Positions 48,754 through 57,600 of a stretch of DNA of 64,000 nt are shown here, one piece after another. The position numbers and the translations under genes are program-made. The number at the start of each line of letters is the position of its first letter. Position 1 is the first letter of the stretch. Under the pieces are notes generated by a model. That model ran no database searches, was not told the DNA's origin, and saw only the letters and a program-made list of their open reading frames with translations. Source of the stretch: Photorhabdus cinerea (GTDB lineage Bacteria > Pseudomonadota > Gammaproteobacteria > Enterobacterales > Enterobacteriaceae); the NCBI RefSeq assembly GCF_011189575.1, contig NZ_PUJW01000021.1, positions 1 through 64,000 on the forward strand. Direction: 5' to 3'.

Positions 48754-49304
48754 GAAATTATTTTTACCATTTTATTTCCTCTTAATAAATCATTAACAGT
48801 ATTAAAATAAAATTACACAAGGTAATCATGTGAATCATTAACAATTAATTGAAATCAATCATTTTAAAAGTAATTTAATGACATCATCATGTCAATACAA
48901 TAAATAAAAAATGTGATATTAGTTCAACCATTAGTTAATTAATTTCCTACAAATAAATTCAACCATAACATTGATACCGACATTAAATAATCATGCTGAT
49001 AAATCCATTAAATACTATACCCAATGGATTTCAAGATGCATCGCGACGGCAAGGGAGCGAATCGCCGGGAGCATAGATAACTCTGTGACCGGGGTGAGTG
49101 AGTGCAGCCAACAAAGAGGCAACTTGAAAGATAACGGGTATATAACCGTAGTACTCAGTACCAATATTAATAACTACTGGAGAAAAGTATAAATATTTGT
49201 CAATTTTTTATAATAAACATCATAAATTTAATATTAAAATATAAATAAATTAATAAAAACATTAACAAATAAAACTCAGAAATAGTTTCCAAAATAAACT
49301 AAAA
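48754..49304. other. AT-rich intergenic region with an ERIC element
   Basis: Contains the 127-bp ERIC at 49016-49142 and otherwise only AT-rich sequence; no gene is supported. Confidence 0.5.
49016..49142 (-). repeat. ERIC element, 127 bp, inverted relative to the other two
   Basis: TATACCCAATGGATTTC at the start and ATAACGGGTATA at the end are the reverse complement of the other copies; the core reads CCGGGAGCATAGATAA and GTGACCGGGGTGAGTG. Confidence 0.88.
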
Positions 49305-49439
49305 TCGCATTACAGTCAGCATCCCAGTTTGCACTTAAAAGGGAACTGGCTGCAAGAAGCGGGCTTTGCGACCGGGCAACCGGTGCAGGTCAGTGTTGAG
49401 CACGGACAATTGATTATCCGGCTGGTTAATGAAGGATAA
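49305..49439 (+). pseudogene. 3' fragment of a SymE-family gene
   Basis: The last 40 codons (YSQHPSLHLKGNWLQEAGFA, then TGQPVQVSVEHGQLIIRLV) are nearly identical to the end of the intact symE-like gene at 58556-58798. Upstream homology breaks down at about 49305, with one base missing relative to the intact gene. As at 58.8 kb, the fragment is convergent with a CDI immunity gene. Confidence 0.75.
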
Positions 49440-49459
49440 TTAGCTGGTATATAAAGTAA

Positions 49460-49484
49460 AATCTCGGCGTTGTTGGCCGAGATT
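49460..49484. terminator. Bidirectional terminator between symE fragment and immunity gene
   Basis: AATCTCGGC and GCCGAGATT form a perfect 9-bp stem with a 7-base loop, flanked by an A-rich tract on the left and a T-rich tract on the right. Confidence 0.8.
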
Positions 49485-49510
49485 TATATTTAAAACATAA
49501 ATTCTTAGCT

Positions 49511-50053
49511 TTAGTTAACTTCACCAATATACCAGTATTCAGAATAATAAGGCTTTCCCTCGTCATCTTCACTTATTCTAAGAACACCTAGCTCTGAAAA
49601 ACCATCGGGTAATTGTAAGTTCCATTCTTTGCATAAGCTTCGTTCACTCAATAAAGTTATTTTACCAAACCGATTATATCCATTACGCGTATGTTCATTG
49701 AAATATTCCTCAGATGTGAATATACATAATTCACTTGAAAACATATCAGGCAATACAATTGAACAAGTAATTCTTATATTATTTTCATTGTCGGGCTTCG
49801 CCTTATAAATGTTATAAGCTGCATCTATCAAATCTTGAGCACAAATAGATTGAATATTTTTATTTGTCTGTTTTCCTTGTACTAATGCTGAATGCACCGG
49901 AATTTTCACATTCCAGTAACCATAAGAATAATCATTTTCAGTGATAACAGGAAAATAGGTTCTATATGACTCGGACCATATTTTCAAGGAACGTAGTCTA
50001 CGTGGTATACCACGCAGTTTTTTATTGCTTAACGCTATTCTACGCATAGACAT
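49511..50053 (-). CDS. Immunity protein for orphan CdiA toxin module 4
   Basis: A 180-residue soluble protein beginning MSMRRIALSNKKLRGIPRRL, then YFPVITENDYSYGYWNVKIP and an acidic C-terminus (SEDDEGKPYYSEYWYIGE). The Arg/Lys-rich start followed by a YWNVKIP-HSALVQG block resembles the DUF3916 family found beside polymorphic toxins; that is by eye. Its ATG directly abuts the stop codon of toxin module 4 with no spacing, the standard cdiA-CT/cdiI coupling, so it most likely neutralises that toxin in the cytoplasm. It is intact although the toxin reading frame is broken upstream. Confidence 0.6.
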   Translation of the reverse strand: MSMRRIALSNKKLRGIPRRLRSLKIWSESYRTYFPVITENDYSYGYWNVKIPVHSALVQGKQTNKNIQSICAQDLIDAAYNIYKAKPDNENNIRITCSIVLPDMFSSELCIFTSEEYFNEHTRNGYNRFGKITLLSERSLCKEWNLQLPDGFSELGVLRISEDDEGKPYYSEYWYIGEVN

Positions 50054-50753
50054 TTATAATTTCCTTCCTTTAGCAGCATCAGTTTTGGTCTGGTTTACCG
50101 TACCATCTAAGTTTAAGACAGCCTTAAATTTCCCTTTGTTATCAAAAACCTCAAGATGGTTTTTATGTTGACTATCAAGATATAGCTGATCACCTTTTTT
50201 AATCACTTTTCCAATATTGTTATTGGCTTTGTAAACACTCTGCCCCTGATATATTTGGCTGGTTTTTTGTGTACTATTTTTTATTTGAGTACCAAAACCG
50301 GGTTGAGTAAAAAATTCCTTCATATTCCCAACAGTTCCCTGATTCGGTTGATACGATTGCTTGTCTTTTCCAACATCTCCACCGCCTTTTACTCCAGCTT
50401 TACTGATCCCTCCGGCCACTCCCGCAGACGCCGCAATTCCCGTCTGCCCCATAATCTTCACGATTTCCTGGGTGGTTTCTTCTGAGCCGCCGGTGACTTG
50501 GGCACGATGAAGCACCAAATTCCGTGATGCGTCAATATTCGACATCGCACCCCGTAAATCCGCCCATTCCCGCACTTCTGCTGGAGTGAGGGAATCCAGC
50601 CCCTGAACACGTTGCTATCCGCTCCTGAACCTTGTCATACTCCTGCCGATATTTATCCCTGACAGTCGCACGACAACTGGTATCACCCTGACAATTAACC
50701 AGTTCCTCACTGCGCGATTGGTTCTTTTCCACACTGAGGTGGTTGTTATCGAC
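50054..50753 (-). pseudogene. Orphan CdiA-CT toxin module 4 (VDNN type), frameshifted
   Basis: The module begins at VDNNHLSVEKNQSRSEELVN, a VENN-type junction plus the CdiA pre-toxin domain (CQGDTSC, RDKYRQEYDKVQERIATC). A frameshift at about 50600-50620 separates it from VQGLDSLTPAEVREWADLRG and the rest. The C-terminal domain YKANNNIGKVIKKGDQLYLD, then HLEVFDNKGKFKAVLNLDGT and AAKGRKL, has the basic, DSQH/FD-containing look of E3/cloacin-like RNase tails, but this is not firm. There is no start codon at the junction, so it is a silent donor cassette, or a dead one, rather than a free-standing gene. Confidence 0.6.
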
Positions 50754-50777
50754 AGAATTATTGAAAGATTATGATGA

Positions 50778-51017
50778 TTAAGATTTGTTTTCTTTCAGTC
50801 GTGCTAAAAACCAAGCACCTATACCAAGTGGTACACCTGTTGCTATTCCTCTTTTTACAGAAAACCACAATTCATCTCGATAAAAATAAAAATTACCATC
50901 AACAAAATAAAATATTAAAGCAACAATTAGCCTAGTGGTAAAAATCAGTAAGGACAAAAAAGAGCAAAAATATATTATGAATAAAAAAAGTCGAAAAGTA
51001 TTATCTTTTAACTTCAT
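50778..51017 (-). CDS. Membrane immunity protein for orphan toxin module 3
   Basis: A 79-residue protein from ATG 51017, overlapping the toxin 3 stop by 17 bases; the longer frame to 51086 is less likely. Two strongly hydrophobic segments (FRLFLFIIYFCSFLSLLIF and, later, IATGVPLGIGAWFLARL) with a short polar middle make a small inner-membrane protein ending KENKS. Membrane immunity proteins usually protect against toxins that act on the inner membrane, which fits the hydrophobic toxin domain beside it. Confidence 0.55.
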   Translation of the reverse strand: MKLKDNTFRLFLFIIYFCSFLSLLIFTTRLIVALIFYFVDGNFYFYRDELWFSVKRGIATGVPLGIGAWFLARLKENKS

Positions 51018-51681
51018 CTTTTTTAACCCTTTGTTCCAGTTGTTTTTGAATTGCAGATCCAGATACTTCACTAATAATTGTACCACTTACTACTCCCGCA
51101 GCTTCTGATACTGTTTGGGTTGCTACAGGGGTTAATTTATCAGTAACAACTTTACCGCCAACACTACCAGCCGCTGTACCAAGCCCGGCACCAATAACCG
51201 GTACAAGTGGGCTTTTATCCTGTAGTTTTGCCCCAACATAAGCCCCCGTTATACTCGCCACTTCTGTAAACCAAAACCCTTTGCCTTGCGTTACCGCCCC
51301 CGTTCCCGTGGCTATCAGTGCATCAGTCATGTTCACAGAACCATTTGTAAGCTGATTACTAATGTTGGCTGTTCCACTGATTAGACCTCCAGCAAAAATA
51401 CTGCCTACCGTTGCTCCCGATGGCAGCAGCACCGGTGCCACTACTGTGGACATCCCCGCGCCCCATGCTGTTATCAATCCTCTTACCGGATCTTGTCCTT
51501 CCGGGTGATCGCCTTTGGCATGTTTTGACAATGCTGCTGAAATCTCTTGAGGGGATTTACCTTCATTTAACATAGCGGTAGCCAGACTGGATGCTGACCG
51601 ACCGTAATCCATCATTCCTTTGGGTAAGCTCAGGGCATTATTATCCGCAACAATTACGTAGAAAAAAACAAATAAAGCCAA
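51001..51681 (-). CDS. Orphan CdiA-CT toxin module 3 (membrane-acting type?)
   Basis: Starts at the VENN-type motif VIVADNNALSLPKGMMDYG; the pre-toxin segment up to HPEGQDPVRGLITAWGAG is nearly the same as in module 1 (59.2-60.1 kb). The toxin part that follows is rich in Gly, Ala, Ser and hydrophobic residues (GATVGSIFAGGLISGTANIS, VPVIGAGLGTAAGSVGGKVV) with a basic tail, as expected for a domain inserting into membranes. The only available start is TTG 51681 within the preceding immunity gene, with no good RBS, so this may be a silent cassette. It is immediately followed by a small membrane immunity gene. Confidence 0.6.
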   Translation of the reverse strand: MALFVFFYVIVADNNALSLPKGMMDYGRSASSLATAMLNEGKSPQEISAALSKHAKGDHPEGQDPVRGLITAWGAGMSTVVAPVLLPSGATVGSIFAGGLISGTANISNQLTNGSVNMTDALIATGTGAVTQGKGFWFTEVASITGAYVGAKLQDKSPLVPVIGAGLGTAAGSVGGKVVTDKLTPVATQTVSEAAGVVSGTIISEVSGSAIQKQLEQRVKKDEVKR

Positions 51682-52106
51682 ACAATATAAAATAATCTAG
51701 ATAACCATAATAACGTATTTTTAAGACTTATTTCCATTTCAAAAACAAACTCTTTTATGAATTCAATATTATTTCTATGTGCAAATTTTCTTTTTGAGAA
51801 AAATCTGCAATGAATAAGAAAGATAAGAATTGCAAGTGTGCCAATGAAATACCCAGAAAAGGAAATTAAGTTTCCATTTTTAATAAACTCAAACCAAATT
51901 CCAGACATATAAATAACAAATAATATTATCATGGAAAAATTAGCAAGTTTGTTTTTATTAAAAAAACAAAAATCAAAAAAGAGCAATGGAGATTTTACAC
52001 TTCTTAGTAAAATTTTTTTGCTCAAGCCAAAGTAGATGAAGCATGCAAGAAACCCCAGCAGACTCAAGACCATCAAAATAAACGGAATATATACAATCAT
52101 GCTCAT
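51654..52106 (-). CDS. Polytopic membrane immunity protein for orphan toxin module 2
   Basis: A 150-residue protein with about four hydrophobic segments (IVYIPFILMVLSLLGFLACF, NFSMIILFVIYMSGIWF, GYFIGTLAILIFLIHC and a C-terminal one). Its ATG overlaps the toxin 2 stop by 4 bases (ATGA), so the two are translationally coupled. A polytopic inner-membrane immunity protein suggests the cognate toxin forms pores or dissipates the membrane potential. The family is not recognised. Confidence 0.6.
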   Translation of the reverse strand: MSMIVYIPFILMVLSLLGFLACFIYFGLSKKILLRSVKSPLLFFDFCFFNKNKLANFSMIILFVIYMSGIWFEFIKNGNLISFSGYFIGTLAILIFLIHCRFFSKRKFAHRNNIEFIKEFVFEMEISLKNTLLWLSRLFYIVWLYLFFST

Positions 52107-52678
52107 TTATCCTTAAACTCATGTTTATATATTTCAGTGCCAACTTTACCATTGACGTCTGTTTCACCTAATGGAGTTTCCCTTGAAATACCACCCCAGC
52201 CAATTGAAGGCCCTATACCAAGTGATACACCTATTCCATCTTTTCCTGCTGATATTCCAAATGAACCATAACCAAAACCTAGATCAAAAGAATAATCTTT
52301 ATCTTGGGATCCTAACAAACCTGGGAAATAAGGGCCAAATTCTATTCCGACAGTTGCTCCACCATGAGCACCAATAGCTGTTGTCATCCCACCATTAATT
52401 GCAAATTTATTTGGATCCAATGCTGCTTCAGCAAACCCTGCTGGACCTATTCCTGCTGTAACCTCACCTTTTACATGTGGTTTAACTTTATAAGTAACAC
52501 CCCATGATGGCCCCTGATGAGAGTATTTTATAGCTTCGTTTATTTCTTCTGCTGTTTTCCCTTTACCTTGTAGATTAAAGGACAATGATGCATCTGGACT
52601 GATCGAGTTGGCTATCTGCCCCCAAAAAGTTCCTGGACCATAACCAAGAGCATTATTCTCAATAACAACCCATTCCAT
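52103..52678 (-). CDS. Orphan CdiA-CT toxin module 2, glycine-rich
   Basis: A 191-residue frame starting MEWVVIENNALGYGPGTFWG. The first ten residues, up to ENNA, are encoded by the 7.4-kb repeat; everything after is unique. The body alternates Gly with hydrophobic and aromatic residues (KGEVTAGIGPAGFAEAALDP, GGATVGIEFGPYFPG, YSFDLGFGYGSFGISAGKDG, VSLGIGPSIGWGGIS), a pattern of short amphipathic beta-strands. There is no RBS before the ATG and a stop codon lies 7 codons upstream, so expression is uncertain. With a polytopic membrane immunity partner, a membrane-acting toxin is the best guess; the family is unknown. Confidence 0.6.
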   Translation of the reverse strand: MEWVVIENNALGYGPGTFWGQIANSISPDASLSFNLQGKGKTAEEINEAIKYSHQGPSWGVTYKVKPHVKGEVTAGIGPAGFAEAALDPNKFAINGGMTTAIGAHGGATVGIEFGPYFPGLLGSQDKDYSFDLGFGYGSFGISAGKDGIGVSLGIGPSIGWGGISRETPLGETDVNGKVGTEIYKHEFKDK

Positions 52679-52679
52679 T

Positions 52680-53554
52680 GCGAAGTTGACCGCCGGTCAC
52701 CGATTTTCCTAATGCTCTCAGTCAGTTACACCCCGTTTTTTCCAATGTGCGTTCACCGCCGAACCCAAAACCCCCTGACGCGCTTTTCGCCTCCAAAGGC
52801 CGGTTTTTCCCGCCGTGCCATTGTCAGTGTAGCGCCTTTTTCGGCAACGGGCGAACGTCGCCCAACTTGTTTGGGCGGCGGGTGCCCGTTCTGCGGGCGC
52901 GGGCGGCATAGAGCCCGCAAGCGGCGCCCCTGCGACGCTCTGAGGCACGGGCGTTTCAGACTGGGCACGGCTTTGCATGACCACGCGATTTTGTTCAGGG
53001 AAGCCCCTGGGGGCTGCACGGGGCGGCGATGGCGAGCACGGGGACGAGCAACGGAGCGCAGCGCAGTGCGAGCCGCGCGCAGCCAGTGCAGCAGGGTTGG
53101 GGCGGGGGACGTAAATTAGCGGAGGCCGCAGGCCGACTTGCCTTCAGGGGGGTTGGCCGGACGTTGGCACGGCAGCTAAAGAAGAACACGGGTTTTTGCC
53201 GAGGACTGGCTCAGCGGCTGACAGCAGAAGGCGTCAGCCTTGTGCGCCACTCCCCGCAATGCCGACCCGCGGGGGCGCAAGACATAATGCCAATTATACG
53301 CATTAAGCCGCTCATCAATGCTCAGGCGGTTGCCCGGGCTCACCGGCGCAGTGCGTATAATTCCCCCCGCATTATGTTCAATAGGCGTTGGGCGGCCTGG
53401 ACTGGCTCAACGGGGACGCCGGGGCTTGGGCCGCCTGACGACTATTTACCCCCGCGTGCGCCGGGGCTGACGGGCAGTCCGGCCACGGTCTGCCCTCACA
53501 CCGAACCCGCCCAGCTTAACGGGGGCGGGCGGACGGTCAGCGGATATTGAGGTT
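52680..53554. other. GC-rich non-coding segment of the integrase-primase element
   Basis: About 870 bases with much higher GC than the flanks and several overlapping frames on both strands, none with an RBS and a recognised product. One minus-strand frame (52718-52984) ends in a WRRKARQG-type tail reminiscent of small ORFs in P4-like satellite elements; this is weak. The segment lies between the recombinase 3' end and the toxin module and contains the site-like inverted repeat at 53283-53382. It may act as attachment/regulatory DNA. Confidence 0.4.
53283..53382. other. Candidate recombination site (inverted repeats) of copy 1
   Basis: Left arm 53283-53302 is CATAATGCCAATTATACGCA. The right arm at 53352-53376 carries TGCGTATAATT and GCATTATG, the inverse of the left arm, with a C-rich insertion in its centre. 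The inner ATAAT-spacer-ATTAT dyad and a following TTATGTTCAAT resemble core and XerD-arm sequences of tyrosine-recombinase (dif-like) sites. It lies about 180-270 bases beyond the recombinase gene. Copy 2 (60722-60821) differs at exactly two central positions. Confidence 0.5.
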
Positions 53555-54661
53555 TCAGGTCGGCGTCGGGCTGTCCGGCGGTGTGTCGGCGTTGTCTTCG
53601 GCGTACAGGTCGGCCAGTAAACCCACTTCATCGGCGTCGTTGACTTTTTCGTCGGCCATTTGCTCCGCCGGGTGGGTGCTGGCATGTACCGCCTGCAAGG
53701 CCCGGATAGAGACCTGCGTATACACCTGGGTGGATTCCACGCTGGCATGGCCTAACATGGCCTGTATCCAGCGCAGGTCCGCCCCGTTCTCCAGCATCTG
53801 GGTTGCCATCGCGTGCCGGAACAGGTGACAGGCACCTTTTTTCTCGATACCCACCGCGTTGATATAACTTGTTACCAGATTGCTGATACCGTTGGCCTGT
53901 AAGCCATCCAGCCCATCCATCGCCACGAATAATGCCTTGACGTCAGGATTGACGATAAGTTGTGGCCGCACCTGTTGCTGATAGCGTTGTAGCCAGCTTA
54001 AGGCGCGTTCGCCGAGGGGCAACACCCGGTCTTTATTGCCCTTGCCCTGCCGGATAGTCACGGTTTTGCGTTTTCCGTCAACGCTGTACACATCCAGCCG
54101 GGTTAATTCGCCCCGACGCATCCCGGTTGACCAGAGCAACTCCATCAACGCCCGGTCACGTACCCCCTGCAACGTCGTCAGGTCAGGCTGCGCCAGTATC
54201 TGTTCGGTTTCATCGATGGTCAGAATATAGCGCGGCAGATGCTTTTCCAGTCTGGGGAGTTCAAGGTCCGCCGCCGGGTTTGCCAGTATCAGATTTTGTT
54301 TCGTCAGCCATTTGAACCAGACCTTCAATGGCTCCAGTTGGGTACGTTGCGTCCGGGTGCTTAATGGTTCACCGTTGGTCTTGCGGTACTGATACAGATA
54401 ACGCTGGTAACGCTCCAGTATCGGCCGGGTGATATCCGCGGCGTAGTATAAACCGCGCTCGGTTGCCCACAGGATAAAGTGGTAAGTATGGTGCGTCTGT
54501 ACTTTCAGTGTGCTTTCTGACCAGTTACGTTCCTGCCGCCACACCACAAAGCGCAGCAACAACGCATACAGGCTCTTCGGGTCGTGCGCCGGCCCGACAG
54601 GTTTACGGTACACTTCATCCACGGTCAGCAGGCTTCCCCTGCGGGGTTTACGGTTTGCCAT
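53555..54661 (-). CDS. Tyrosine recombinase/integrase, copy 1
   Basis: A 368-residue XerC/D-like recombinase. The N-terminal SAM-like domain covers about 25-125; the catalytic domain has Arg182 (STGMRRGEL), a beta-hairpin Lys (RQGKGNKDR), His279 and Arg282 (HLFRHAMATQ), His305 (MLGHAS) and the nucleophile Tyr314 (QVYTQV). Catalytically complete. The start overlaps the end of the primase-helicase gene by 14 bases, so the two are one operon. It likely recombines the nearby inverted-repeat site; a C-terminal Asp/Pro tail follows the catalytic Tyr by about 50 residues. Confidence 0.92.
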   Translation of the reverse strand: MANRKPRRGSLLTVDEVYRKPVGPAHDPKSLYALLLRFVVWRQERNWSESTLKVQTHHTYHFILWATERGLYYAADITRPILERYQRYLYQYRKTNGEPLSTRTQRTQLEPLKVWFKWLTKQNLILANPAADLELPRLEKHLPRYILTIDETEQILAQPDLTTLQGVRDRALMELLWSTGMRRGELTRLDVYSVDGKRKTVTIRQGKGNKDRVLPLGERALSWLQRYQQQVRPQLIVNPDVKALFVAMDGLDGLQANGISNLVTSYINAVGIEKKGACHLFRHAMATQMLENGADLRWIQAMLGHASVESTQVYTQVSIRALQAVHASTHPAEQMADEKVNDADEVGLLADLYAEDNADTPPDSPTPT

Positions 54662-57600
54662 GATTTATCTCCGTTTCAGCGGGGGGATGAGCGGCTGAGG
54701 CAGCGGGCGACGGGGCCATTTTATTTTTGCCTCTAATTATTGCGTTTTCATCCGCCCGGACTTGTGCCCCTGTTTTCCCTTGTGCTGTCTGGGCTGACGC
54801 GGGTTTTTCTTCCCCAGACTTAGACCAGACTTGCCCCAGACTTGAGGCAGACTTACTGTCTTCCCGGTCAGACTTGCATTTATTTAAGTTAGACTTGCTC
54901 TCATGACCTGTCGGGGTGGCTTCCGGCGTTTTATCCCTGTCAGGCACGGGCAATGCGTCTCTGTGATTATTTTCCTTAATAATAGCGTTTTCATCTGCCC
55001 GGACTTGTGCACCCGCCGGCCCTTGTGCTGTCGGGACTGACGCGGGTTTTTCTTCCCCAGACTTAGACCAGACTTGCCTCAGACTTGAGGCAGACTGACT
55101 GCCTTCCCGGTCAGACTTGCGTTCACTGCCGGCGGTTTCGGAGTCCGGTTCTCCGACATCCAGCAGGCCGCACAGGTGGGCTGCGCCGTTGTCTTCCCCG
55201 TCCCACAGCAGTTCATAATGCAGCAGGTGTCCCCGGCTGCCGCCATGCAACAACAGGTATTCCATTTCCGTCAGCCGTTGACAGTGGTTCTTGAGCTGGC
55301 TGTCGCTCCAGTGGGTAAAGGCGCGGATATCCCGCCGGGTAAAGCGCACTTCGTTTGGCTGGCAGTGCTGGATTTGCGCCTGTGCGTTCACCATCTCTTG
55401 TATCAGCAGTAACAGCTTACGCGTCTGCGGCGGCATTTCATCCAGCGTGCGCCCCAGCACCTCATGCGCCAGCCGGTTGGCGAGGGTAATGTCGTCTTGG
55501 GTGATTTCGATATATTCGATGACCTGTCCGCGGTGGGTCGTTTTCTTCACTTCACGTTGATACTGGTGCAGCAAGGCAATGGCCTGTATCAGCGTCAGGT
55601 ATTTCATATGGTCGCGCCGCATCCGGGTTTTGTCTGACAGGAACGTCAGTTGATGGGCGTAGGGATTCACCACTTTCAGCGGCCTTAACAAGCGCTGGGC
55701 GTTCTGGTGTAACTGCGTCAGATAACCTTTCTCTGAGTCAGCCAGCAACCCGGCCAGTGTCTGACGGTGCCGTTGCATCGCGTGGATGGCTTGCGTCTGT
55801 TCGCGCGATTCGTTGACCGTCAGCACCAGACAGCGGTTCAGCAGCTCTTCATCCACATCAATGGCCGTCGTCGTTAACATCAGCATGACCGGTCCCTGCA
55901 CCTTGTATTCCCGCGTCACCAGTTCGCCGCTCTGTTCGTTTTTGCCGGTGCTGGCGATTTTCAGCTCGCCGTCGGACTGTAACAGTTTCAGGGCATAGGC
56001 CGCCTGCCGCACGCCTTCCTCTTCCGCTATCGCCAGTATTTTGTGTTGCAGGCTGGTTTCTCCCAGATAGTAGAGGCTCTGCCCGGTCATCGCCGAGTAC
56101 TGGATACGCTCCTCTTCCGGCATCAGGTTCAGCACCGCCTCCATCAGGCTGCTCTTGCCTGCCGCGCTGCTGCTCTGGATTAACACGGCCAGCGGTTTAT
56201 CCAGTTTGCGCGAGACCGCCGCCAGATACCCGGTCAGTAGATTGGTGGATTCGCCGACCACGCCACAGGCGGCCATGTCGTTGATAATCTGTTCTGTTAA
56301 GTTCGGCGATGTCAGCAACGCCAGCGCGGCGGCTTCGTCTTCCGCGCTGACCGTGACTGCCGTTGTCCCTGAGGCTTCGGCATCGGCCTGCTGTTGCGCA
56401 TCCTGTTGCTGCTCCAGCATCAGTAATACCCGCCCGGCTTCGCGTTTGATGACCGACAGCTCGCATTCCAGCTCTTGCGCCGCCGTGCTGATGTAGTTCT
56501 GCCGTGAACGGGCGTGATACATATCCAGTGTATCGACATGGAACAACCCGCTGGTTTCATCCCGCACCTGCACATTGACTTTCATCACATCGGGCACCGG
56601 CGATTTTTTCATCCCCCGTATCCGCCAGATGCGTGGCCCGCTTTTCATCAGCAGTTCACCGGACGCCGTGCGCTCGCAGGGCACTTGTGCAACGGTTAGC
56701 TCTGGCGGGGCGGCTAAAGAAGAGGATTCAGCCACACCGGCACTTTGGGGCTTTTCCGTCACACTCGGCGAGACGGGCCGCTCATGGCTGAACACCGCGC
56801 CCGGCGCTGTTCCCTGTCCCAGCCAGACCGCTTGTTGCAAGGCCAGCCCCAGCGCATGTTCGGCGTTGCCACTTTTGACGGCATAGTCATTGGCATCCAT
56901 GCCCGGCGGGAACTGCACCCGCCATGCCTCGATACCGGCTTCCAGTAAATCAGCGGCCACATTAGCCGCGCCACGGTCTCCGGCCTCGTCCCGGTCAAAG
57001 GCAATCAGCACCCGCTTCACGCCGTGATACTGCAAAGCTTCGAGGTGCTCATGGTTAAACCCGTTCACCCCGAACGCGGCAATCACGTTACGGAACCCGG
57101 CACACCAGAACGTCATGGCATCGATCAGCGCTTCGCACAGGATAATTTCCGCAGCGGCTTTCATCGCTGCCTCATTCCAGACCCCGGCCAGGGGTGAGGA
57201 CAGGTACAGATGCTTTGGGCTGTCTTTCAGCACTTTGTAATCCGGCTGGGTTCGGCGGCCATACAGTTGCAGCACCCGCCCGCGGCTGGCCACACTGGCC
57301 GATTCGGCCCAGCCGATTATCGGCACCACGACGCAGCCCCGGAAGTGGTCCTGCCGGGTGGTGGTACGCAACACGCCCAGCCCCGACAGCTTGCCGCGCA
57401 ACTGCTGACCTTCCTGACTGTCTTTGGACGGCAACAACCCCGCGGAACCGCTGATACCGTGATGACCCGCATACCCCAGCTTAAAGTGGCTGACCAGTTC
57501 AGGATGATGCAGTCCGCGTCGTGCCAGCCAGGCTTTGGCTTCCGGTGACGCCAGTAAGTTCTGATGATAAAAATCAATCACCTGATGCAACAGCGCCTGC

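Larger units (their letters stand above)
52650..56561. repeat. Tandem repeat copy 1 (period 7,439 bp), visible overlap
   Basis: This segment is matched by 60089-64000 at a constant offset of 7,439 bases. The left edge is sharp: homology begins at the Ala codon after ENN in toxin module 2 (and module 1 in the other copy). The right edge is set by the window end. Translated frames in all regions are identical between copies, apart from two substitutions at 53360 and 53367. It holds a non-coding GC-rich segment, a tyrosine recombinase gene and most of a primase-helicase gene. Confidence 0.95.

Noticed and set aside
52712..53550. Plus-strand frames of 135 and 173 codons in the GC-rich segment
   Set aside because: High GC makes long chance frames; overlapping frames exist on both strands, composition is Arg/Gly/Ala/Pro-rich and no start signals are seen.
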